From contig JARGOJ010000636.1 in the NCBI GenBank assembly GCA_029210225.1, forward strand, positions 1-5,574: 5,574 nt of DNA. Reading direction: 5' to 3'. The notes below the pieces were generated by a model that did no database searches, was not told where the DNA came from, and was given only the letters and a program-made list of their open reading frames with translations. This document shows, piece after piece, positions 1-5,574 of this stretch (within the stretch, counting starts at the first letter, position 1; the number at the start of each line of letters is the position of its first letter). The position numbers were made by a program, and so were the translations under genes. This DNA is from Planctomycetota bacterium (GTDB taxonomy: Bacteria; Planctomycetota; J058; JARGOJ01).

Positions 1-163
1 ACCAGATGAAGCGACTCGACATCAACCCTTGAAAGTGCTCCTTCTCCCCTATGAGCAAAATTCGAGGAGTGGTATCTTATCCCTTTGGCTCGCCGCTTGC
101 TCCTCCTTTCATTTCCACGCCTCAATGGAACTTTGGACCAAGCCCCGCTGAAGGAGAGAAGAT
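1..163. other. Leader region upstream of hsdR, no assignable gene
   Basis: No recognisable gene lies here. One + strand frame is open from base 2 to a TGA at 149-151. Its 49 codons give a Leu/Ser/Cys-rich peptide with no motif I know, and a frame of this length is not surprising by chance. A second + frame reaches a TGA at 30-32. Either could be the tail of an upstream gene that is out of view, but neither can be supported. The hsdR promoter probably lies here or further upstream. A TTGAAA at 29-34 resembles a -35 box, but there is no good -10 box at normal spacing: TATGAG at 50-55 leaves only 15 bases. I therefore do not call a promoter. I see no hairpin followed by a T run, so no intrinsic terminator. 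Confidence 0.5.
151..156 (+). promoter_or_regulatory. Shine-Dalgarno site of hsdR
   Basis: AAGGAG lies seven bases before the ATG at 164, which is close to the ideal spacing. It settles the choice of start. The same start gives an N-terminus beginning with a short Asn-Phe-Glu-Phe-Leu segment, which resembles the beginning of E. coli K-12 HsdR as I recall it. Confidence 0.85.
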
Positions 164-3100
164 ATGACGTCTCAGAACTTTGAGTTTCTCCGTCCTCGCT
201 GGAATGACCTCGCTGATGTCGCTGGTCTCGCCGAAAAGCTTGTCTTCATTGACCCCGGCAGCGCAGCGGTGAAGCTTAGAACCTTCGTTGATCAATTCGC
301 TAATTTCCTATATCACCATCATTCCCTGCCCCGGGGCTATCAATCGAATCTCAACGATCGTCTTCGAAGCTCTAGCTTCACCAACATCGTTGGGAACACA
401 TTGCTCACGACTCTCATCGGAGTCAAAGATTTTGGCAACAAGGGCGCTCACGAGTCCACCCGTGCTGTTAGCCAGCACAATGCCCTATGGTGCCTTGAGC
501 AATGTCACCATCTCGCCTCCTGGCTCTCCCTGACCTACAACAGCGGCGCTGGAGATCCTCCGTCCTATCGGGGGCTGGTCCAGACTGATTCCAAGGGCAA
601 GCTGAAGAAGGAGAAAAAGGCGCTCTTGCAAAAACTCGCGGAGAAAGAGGAAGAGGCTAAGGAGCTGATCGCTCAGGTCGAGGCCCAGCGAGCCAGGGTG
701 AAAGCGGCGGAACTATCAACTCAAGAGCTGAAGAAGCAAATTCAAATCGGTCAAAAGGCCGTGGTCAAAGTGGCCTTCGACGAAGCCGCCACTCGTCGCT
801 ATCTCATTGACGAATCTCTTATCTCGGCAGGTTGGAACGTCGGAGATAAAGGAGCAAACACAGAACAAGTCTCTCAGGAATATGAGGTGCTCCACCAAAA
901 CACTCCCAGCGGTAAAGGTAAGGCGGACTATGTTCTCTGGAGCGAGGCAGGAAAACCCCTGGCTGTGATCGAAGCGAAGAAGAGTTGTATCGATGCGGAA
1001 GCAGGACGAACTCAGGCCGAGGGCTATGCCGATGGTTTGGAGGAAATGCATGGTTTCCGCCCGGTGATTTTCTATACAAACGGTCACGCGATCTGGATTT
1101 GGAATGATAGCCAAAAAGAACCACCTAGAGAGTTGTATGGATATTACTCTCCTGAGAGCCTTCAGCACCTCTGCGAGTTCCAACGAGCCCAAAAGAAGAG
1201 CCTCTCTGAAATTGAGTTAAGCAGTGAGATCGCTGGGCGCCTCTATCAATTGGAGTCCATCAAACGAGTGCTTGAGCGCTTTACCAACAAGCACAGAGAG
1301 AGCCTTATTGTCCAAGCCACGGGAACTGGGAAAACTCGGGTGGCTATATCGATCTGTAAGGCTCTTCTAGACGCGAGCTGGGCCAAGCGCATTCTCTTCC
1401 TCTGCGACCGCAAAGAACTCCGTAAGCAGGCCCGGAACGCGTTTAAACAGCACTTACCTCACGAAGCTCGGGTTGTGGTTTCCTCGAAGACCTATAAAAA
1501 CAGGAATAAGCGCATATACTTCGCGACCTATCCAGCGATGATGGGGTGTTACCAAAGCTTTGATGTGGGCTTTTTCGATGTGGTCATTGCCGATGAGAGT
1601 CATCGAAGCGTTTACAACCGTTACCGGGAGCTTCTCATCTACTTCGATGCCCTCAGAATCGGGCTGACGGCGACCCCGGTGAAGTTCATCGACCGCAATA
1701 CCTTCGCCCTCTTTGGCTGCGAAGACGGCGACCCCACGGCGAAATACACCTATAAAGAAGCGATCAATGACACTCCTCCCTCACTTGTTCCCTTCAGCGC
1801 TCAGAGCTTTAGCACGGAGTTTACGAGGAAAGGAATTAAATATTCGGAGATGAGTGAGACTCAACGTCTTCAGCTTGAAGATTCTGAGGATGTTCCCAGT
1901 GAGATTGAATTCGAGTCGAAGGAAGTCGACAAGAAGATCTTTAACAAGGACACCAACCGCCGCATTCTTCGCAATCTCATGGAGAACGGAATTAAGGATG
2001 AATCGGGGCAGCGGCCGGGGAAGACCATTGTCTTTGCTCGCAGCATCAAACACGCTCGACTGATGGAAAAACTCTTCAATGAAATGTATCCGCAGTTTGG
2101 AGGAGACTTTTGCCGGACCATTGTGAGTGAGGATGTTCGGGCTGAGGAGCTTATTGATGACTTTAAGGGGGAGGGGAAGAATTCCAACCTGACCATCGCT
2201 ATGTCCGTGGATATGCTTGATACGGGGCTCGACGTTCCGGAGATTGTCAACCTTGTCTTCGCCAAGCCGGTTTATTCCTATGTGAAATTCTGGCAGATGA
2301 TTGGTCGGGGAACGCGGCTTTGCCTGAACCTCTTTGGTCCTGGGGAGCATAAGACAGGCTTCAAGATCTTCGATCACTGGGATAACTTTGCTTACTTCAA
2401 TGAAAGAGAAGGCGACGACAAAAACCTTCCTCGCCCCAAATCCCTCACTGAGCGCCTCTTTGAAGAGCGCGTCGCCTTTGCCGAAGCGTGTCGGGGACAG
2501 GACAACAAGTCGGCCTTTGCTTTGGCCATGGAGCGGATTTCAGAGGACCTGGCGGACTTGCCCAAGAAGAGCATCGCTGTGAAAGAGAAGTGGCAGGCTG
2601 TTGAGGCGGTGAGTAAGAAGTCGGTGCTGGATTCTTTCTCCGCGACGACACGGACCCATCTCAAAAAAGACCTCGCGCCTCTCATGCAATGGCGCAATAT
2701 CAAGGGCTCAGAGGCGGCGGTGAAGTTTGACACGCTCATTGCGAAGACTCAGACCGCGAGAGTGCTTGGGGCAGCCGCTTATACGGACCTCAAAGATAAG
2801 ATCCGGGATGAGTTGAGAGCCTTACCAAGAACGGTGGGACAGGTGAAAGACAAGGAGGATCTTCTCAACACATTGGAGGGGGAAGATTTCTGGGCCTCAG
2901 CGACGGTGGAGGATCTTGAGAAAGTTCGCTTGGAGCTTCGAGGGCTGATGAAGTTAGCGCGGCGGACGATCGCCCCTAAATTCGTGGCGAAGATTATTGA
3001 CGTCGGCGAGGACGAGAACCGCATTCGGATCGAGGACGCGGAAGTCAAGCTTGAGGGGCTTGAGTTTGTGGCCTATCGCCAGCGGGTCGAAAAGGTTCTA

Positions 3101-3553
3101 AAGACCCTCTTTGAGAACAATGAGACACTGAAAAAGATTAAAAAGGGCCAATCGGTGGACGATGGAGATATTGAATCTTTATCGGCATTGGTCTTGGCAC
3201 AAGATTCGCAATTAGACCTCAGTGACTTGAAGCGCTACTTTCCAGAAACCTCGGCGCCGATTGATCAACTGATTCGAGGAATCATTGGTCTCGATGCAGA
3301 AGTGGTGGATGAACGCTTTAAGGTCTTTGCGCAAAAGTATCCAAGCTTGACGGCAAAGCAGCTTAAGTTTCTGTCAATGCTGAAGAATCACATCAGCCTG
3401 TATGGGTCCATTGAGCGTGATCTACTTTGGGAAGCCCCCTTCACTGGTTTGCATAGCGACGGTGTCGACGGGGTTTTTGGGGACGATACGCAATGGGACG
3501 ATTTAATGGACATTGTGGATAGCTTCGGCGATCCAACGGAGGACGTGGAATAA
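164..3553 (+). CDS. hsdR: Type I restriction enzyme, R subunit (HsdR): DNA translocase and endonuclease
   Basis: HsdR is the ATP-dependent motor and nuclease of the R2M2S complex. It pulls DNA from an unmethylated target and cuts at a distance. Domains by residue: a DUF4145 (HEPN-like) module at about 10-125 with the signature GNKGAHE at 91-97; a Lys/Glu/Gln-rich coiled coil at about 145-200; and a PD-(D/E)XK nuclease with D255, E270-A-K272 and the type I QxxxY motif at Q284/Y288. The SF2 motor has Walker A ATGTGKT at 385-391, a DESH box at 477-480, TATP at 502-505, a second RecA lobe starting near 618, motif V around 681-694 and motif VI QMIGRGTRL at 711-719. The C-terminal part (about 760-1129) fits the EcoEI_R_C assembly region and ends in an acidic tail. 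The length is close to that of E. coli HsdR (about 1170). Every catalytic motif is present and the frame is unbroken, so an active enzyme is expected. The TAA stop shares a base with the hsdM start. Assignment to type I is firm; the subfamily (IA- or IB-like) is not determined. Confidence 0.97.
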   Translation: MTSQNFEFLRPRWNDLADVAGLAEKLVFIDPGSAAVKLRTFVDQFANFLYHHHSLPRGYQSNLNDRLRSSSFTNIVGNTLLTTLIGVKDFGNKGAHESTRAVSQHNALWCLEQCHHLASWLSLTYNSGAGDPPSYRGLVQTDSKGKLKKEKKALLQKLAEKEEEAKELIAQVEAQRARVKAAELSTQELKKQIQIGQKAVVKVAFDEAATRRYLIDESLISAGWNVGDKGANTEQVSQEYEVLHQNTPSGKGKADYVLWSEAGKPLAVIEAKKSCIDAEAGRTQAEGYADGLEEMHGFRPVIFYTNGHAIWIWNDSQKEPPRELYGYYSPESLQHLCEFQRAQKKSLSEIELSSEIAGRLYQLESIKRVLERFTNKHRESLIVQATGTGKTRVAISICKALLDASWAKRILFLCDRKELRKQARNAFKQHLPHEARVVVSSKTYKNRNKRIYFATYPAMMGCYQSFDVGFFDVVIADESHRSVYNRYRELLIYFDALRIGLTATPVKFIDRNTFALFGCEDGDPTAKYTYKEAINDTPPSLVPFSAQSFSTEFTRKGIKYSEMSETQRLQLEDSEDVPSEIEFESKEVDKKIFNKDTNRRILRNLMENGIKDESGQRPGKTIVFARSIKHARLMEKLFNEMYPQFGGDFCRTIVSEDVRAEELIDDFKGEGKNSNLTIAMSVDMLDTGLDVPEIVNLVFAKPVYSYVKFWQMIGRGTRLCLNLFGPGEHKTGFKIFDHWDNFAYFNEREGDDKNLPRPKSLTERLFEERVAFAEACRGQDNKSAFALAMERISEDLADLPKKSIAVKEKWQAVEAVSKKSVLDSFSATTRTHLKKDLAPLMQWRNIKGSEAAVKFDTLIAKTQTARVLGAAAYTDLKDKIRDELRALPRTVGQVKDKEDLLNTLEGEDFWASATVEDLEKVRLELRGLMKLARRTIAPKFVAKIIDVGEDENRIRIEDAEVKLEGLEFVAYRQRVEKVLKTLFENNETLKKIKKGQSVDDGDIESLSALVLAQDSQLDLSDLKRYFPETSAPIDQLIRGIIGLDAEVVDERFKVFAQKYPSLTAKQLKFLSMLKNHISLYGSIERDLLWEAPFTGLHSDGVDGVFGDDTQWDDLMDIVDSFGDPTEDVE
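3538..3542 (+). promoter_or_regulatory. Shine-Dalgarno site of hsdM inside the end of hsdR
   Basis: GGAGG lies ten bases before the hsdM ATG at 3553, within the last codons of hsdR. The hsdR TAA (3551-3553) and the hsdM ATG (3553-3555) overlap as TAATG. This arrangement favours translational coupling, with ribosomes that finish hsdR re-initiating on hsdM. It supports the start chosen for hsdM. Confidence 0.75.
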
Positions 3554-5076
3554 TGATCACGGGAGAATTGAAAAGTAAAGTCGACGTGCTGTGGGAGAAG
3601 TTCTGGACGGGAGGGATTACTAATCCCCTGACTGTTATTGAGCAGATTTCCTATCTCATGTTCATTTGCCATTTGGATAAAACCGAACGGAAGAATGAGA
3701 AGAAGCTCAAGCGAGGAAAGAAGAAAAACTCCAAGGTCAAATTGATCTACAAGGAAACCGAGCAAGAGTTACGTTGGTCGCAATTCCAGCATGTCAGTGG
3801 GGAGAAGATGTTGCCCTTAGTGCGGGATAAAGTCTTTCCTCACATGCGTCAAGTCGGGGCTGAGGGATCGACCTTTGGCGAGTATATGAAAGATGCCCAG
3901 TTTATGGTGCAGAGTCATACAGTGCTCTCCGAAGCGGTCAGCTTGATCGATCAGATTTTGAATCCCAAAACGAAGCCTGGGGAGGAAGAGGGAAAGAAAG
4001 ACAACAACGGCGACCTCTACGAGTATTTGCTGAGTAAGCTCACGACTGCGGGAATCAACGGCCAATTTCGTACTCCTCGCCATATCATCCGCATGATGGT
4101 TGAGATTGCCGATCCTTCAGCTGACGATGTCATTGCTGACCCAGCCTGTGGCACGGCAGGTTTCTTAGTTTCGGCAAGACAATATCTCGATGAGAAATAC
4201 ACCTCAAAAAGCAAAGATTCCTATCCTGGCGATCTCTTGGTTCCGTTCAAGGATCATGTGGACAACGAGTTATTGCACGGCTTTGAGTTTGACTCGACGA
4301 TGCTCCGAATCGCGTCCATGAACTTATTGCTGCATGATGTGACCAATCCCAATATTTATTACCAGGACAGTCTCAATAAGAACTTTGAGGAAGGTGATTA
4401 CTCTGGTTATCTCGACGACACCTTTTCTGTAATCCTCGCCAATCCGCCTTTTAAGGGCAGTCTTGATTATGATTCTGTCCAGCCCAAGCTCATTAAAAAA
4501 GTGAAGACCAAGAAGACTGAACTGCTCTTTTTAGTTTTGATGTTGAGGATGCTGCAAGTGGGTGGGCGCTGCGCGGTGGTTGTCCCTGACGGTGTTCTCT
4601 TCGGCTCTTCTAAGGCTCATAAAGGGCTTAGAAAGATGCTTGTTGAGGACAATCAGTTGGACGCTGTCATCTCGCTTCCTTCAGGTGTCTTTAAGCCTTA
4701 TGCCGGTGTTTCCACGGCGATCTTGTATTTCACTAAGGGCGGTCGAACAGACAATGTTTGGTTTTACGACCTCAAGGCTGACGGTCTTTCCTTGGACGAC
4801 AAGCGTGACAAGGTTGAAGAGAACGACATTCCTGATTGTCTGGAGAAGTGGAAGAACAGGAATCCAAAAAAGGACAAGGATCGTAAGGCTAAGGCCTTCT
4901 TTGTGCCTAAGAAAGAAATCGTGGACGAGGGCTATGACCTCTCTATCAATCGCTATAAGGAAATTGAGTATGAGGAGATTGAATACGATCCTCCTAAGAA
5001 GATCATTAAGTCGCTTCTGACCTTGGAGAAAGAGTGCATCAAGGATCTCGAAGAGTTGGAGGCAATGCTAGGATGA
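3553..5076 (+). CDS. hsdM: Type I DNA methyltransferase, M subunit (HsdM), N6-adenine specific
   Basis: HsdM transfers a methyl group from S-adenosylmethionine to the N6 of adenine in the target chosen by HsdS. Two copies with one HsdS form the methyltransferase, which is also the core of the restriction complex. The N-terminal helical HsdM_N domain spans about 1-140, opening with the typical ITGELKSKVD and a GGITNPLTVIEQISYL stretch at 20-35. The catalytic domain follows: motif X GQFRTPRHI at 170-178; AdoMet-binding motif I DPACGTAGFL at 196-205; an acidic segment GFEFD at 243-247; catalytic motif IV NPPF at 297-300; a VVVPDGVLF strand-loop at 342-350; and ISLPSGVFKPYAGVSTAIL at 373-391. NPPF marks an amino-methyltransferase of the gamma class. 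The 507-residue length is normal and no key residue is missing. Residues 42-63 are unusually Lys-rich, probably an exposed loop. The gene overlaps hsdR by one base and hsdS by four, so the three should be co-translated. Confidence 0.97.
   Translation: MITGELKSKVDVLWEKFWTGGITNPLTVIEQISYLMFICHLDKTERKNEKKLKRGKKKNSKVKLIYKETEQELRWSQFQHVSGEKMLPLVRDKVFPHMRQVGAEGSTFGEYMKDAQFMVQSHTVLSEAVSLIDQILNPKTKPGEEEGKKDNNGDLYEYLLSKLTTAGINGQFRTPRHIIRMMVEIADPSADDVIADPACGTAGFLVSARQYLDEKYTSKSKDSYPGDLLVPFKDHVDNELLHGFEFDSTMLRIASMNLLLHDVTNPNIYYQDSLNKNFEEGDYSGYLDDTFSVILANPPFKGSLDYDSVQPKLIKKVKTKKTELLFLVLMLRMLQVGGRCAVVVPDGVLFGSSKAHKGLRKMLVEDNQLDAVISLPSGVFKPYAGVSTAILYFTKGGRTDNVWFYDLKADGLSLDDKRDKVEENDIPDCLEKWKNRNPKKDKDRKAKAFFVPKKEIVDEGYDLSINRYKEIEYEEIEYDPPKKIIKSLLTLEKECIKDLEELEAMLG
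5058..5062 (+). promoter_or_regulatory. Shine-Dalgarno site of hsdS inside the end of hsdM
   Basis: GGAGG lies ten bases before the ATG at 5073, the same core and spacing as at the hsdR/hsdM junction. The hsdS start and the hsdM stop overlap as ATGA (5073-5076), the usual sign of coupled translation. This keeps HsdS output tied to HsdM, which fits the fixed M2S stoichiometry. It also favours 5073 over the in-frame ATG at 5103. Confidence 0.75.
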
Positions 5077-5574
5077 ATAAGTTGCCCGCCGGTTGGGTCA
5101 ATATGAGACTCGGGGAGTTAACCAAAATACAAAGTGGAGGAACCCCCAAGCGGTCCCAAAAGAGTTATTGGGGTGGAAGTATCCCATGGTACTCGTCTGG
5201 AGAATTGAACGAGCGATACACAAAAAAACCAAACGAGTACATTACCTCGGCGGGATTGGGAAACTCAAATGCAAAGCTCTTCCCCAAGGGCTCGCTTCTA
5301 ATTGGCATGTATGATACGGCCGCCCTCAAAATGTCCATCCTCGATAGGGAAGCTGCTTTCAACCAAGCAATTGCAGCAGTGGAACCAAAGAGCACCTTTG
5401 ATATGTACTTTCTAAAACTCGCTTTAAGTGCTGTGAAGCCTAGAGTTTTGAATGAAAGGAGGGGGATTCGTCAGAAGAACCTCAGCTTAGGGAAAATCAA
5501 GAACATTGAGTTGACAATCCCTCCCCTGGCGGAGCAGAAGCGTATCGCGGCGATTCTGGACAAGGCGGATGGAA
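5073..5574 (+). CDS. hsdS: Type I restriction-modification specificity subunit (HsdS), 5' part, cut by window edge
   Basis: HsdS is the DNA-recognition subunit. It carries two target recognition domains (TRDs), each reading one half of a split site, joined by helical spacers that set the gap and bind HsdM. The frame is open for 167 codons to the window end with no stop. A full HsdS is usually about 400-460 residues, so well under half is seen. The start Leu-Pro-Ala-Gly-Trp at 4-8 is typical. TRD1 follows, with SGGTPKRS at 21-28, YWGGSIPW at 32-39, SSGELN at 41-46, the segment AKLFPKGSLLIGMYDTAAL at 67-85, and FNQAIAAV at 96-103. The TRD-exit consensus is at 149-166: IPPLAEQKRIAAILDKAD, which begins the central conserved helix. 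TRD2 and the C-terminal conserved region are missing here because of the window edge, not because of a visible mutation. The recognised bases cannot be read from this sequence alone. An A7 run lies at codons 50-52. Confidence 0.95.
   Translation, partial: MNKLPAGWVNMRLGELTKIQSGGTPKRSQKSYWGGSIPWYSSGELNERYTKKPNEYITSAGLGNSNAKLFPKGSLLIGMYDTAALKMSILDREAAFNQAIAAVEPKSTFDMYFLKLALSAVKPRVLNERRGIRQKNLSLGKIKNIELTIPPLAEQKRIAAILDKADG

Noticed and set aside
29..80. A sigma-70-like promoter with TTGAAA at 29-34
   Set aside because: No -10 hexamer lies at 16-18 bases. The nearest candidates are at 15 bases (TATGAG) or beyond 20, so the call would be guesswork.
366..379. Inverted repeat GAAGCT/AGCTTC with a 2-base centre
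   Set aside because: It lies in hsdR coding sequence encoding a Ser-rich stretch, is short, and has no partner elsewhere that I could see. Chance is adequate.
716..2377. Long antisense open frames opposite hsdR, notably 716..1192 and 1781..2377
   Set aside because: They lie wholly within hsdR, whose frame carries conserved motifs throughout. The antisense translations show no domain-like pattern, and I saw no supporting ribosome binding site. They are best explained as by-products of hsdR codon use.
3944..3953. Palindrome TGATCGATCA in hsdM
   Set aside because: It is explained by the codons for a Leu-Ile-Asp-Gln-Ile segment that is typical of HsdM. There is no sign of an operator inside the gene.
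4562..5020. A 152-codon + strand frame inside hsdM
   Set aside because: It overlaps the conserved catalytic region of HsdM in another phase and its translation is low-complexity in Leu, Arg and Ser, as expected of a shadow frame.
5093..5314. A 73-codon + strand frame that could be called as a small gene at the start of hsdS
   Set aside because: The frame starting at 5073 carries unmistakable HsdS motifs across the same bases. This one is its -1 phase and is visible only because hsdS itself runs off the window.
1..5574. CRISPR arrays, tRNA or rRNA genes, insertion sequences, attachment sites, additional defence genes such as BREX or DISARM
   Set aside because: I saw no spaced direct repeats, no cloverleaf-like segment and no transposase or recombinase motif. 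The hsdR, hsdM and hsdS frames occupy nearly every base after 163.

Overview
This window holds one compact locus: the first two genes, and the start of the third, of a bacterial type I restriction-modification system. The genes are hsdR (164..3553), hsdM (3553..5076) and hsdS (5073 onward, cut by the right edge). All are on the + strand, in the order R-M-S. The genes are bacterial in style: strong GGAG-type Shine-Dalgarno sites, ATG starts, and stop/start codons that overlap at both junctions. Base composition looks balanced, near half GC by eye. Nothing here fixes the species. Type I systems spread horizontally, so these proteins are a poor guide to the host.

Layout. Bases 1..163 are a leader with no recognisable gene and a very good ribosome binding site just before hsdR. 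hsdR encodes a 1129-residue restriction/translocation subunit. It has a DUF4145 (HEPN-like) N-terminus, a charged coiled coil, a PD-(D/E)XK nuclease with all expected residues, a complete SF2 helicase motor and a C-terminal assembly region. hsdM encodes a 507-residue N6-adenine methyltransferase subunit with intact AdoMet and NPPF motifs. hsdS is present for 167 codons, covering the first target recognition domain and the beginning of the central conserved region. The second recognition domain lies beyond the window.

How the genes work together. By the established model for the family, HsdS binds a split target, two HsdM join it to form a methyltransferase, and two HsdR join that to form the nuclease. 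A hemimethylated site is methylated. A fully unmethylated site triggers ATP-driven translocation and cleavage at a distance. No frameshift, premature stop or lost catalytic residue is seen in hsdR or hsdM, so the system looks functional as far as it can be read.

Novelty. I see no previously undescribed system here. The points worth a second look are modest: one apparent transcription unit with the nuclease gene first and no evident separate promoter for hsdM, the HEPN-like domain fused to HsdR, an A7 slippery tract in the first recognition domain of hsdS, and the unseen second half of hsdS with whatever follows it.
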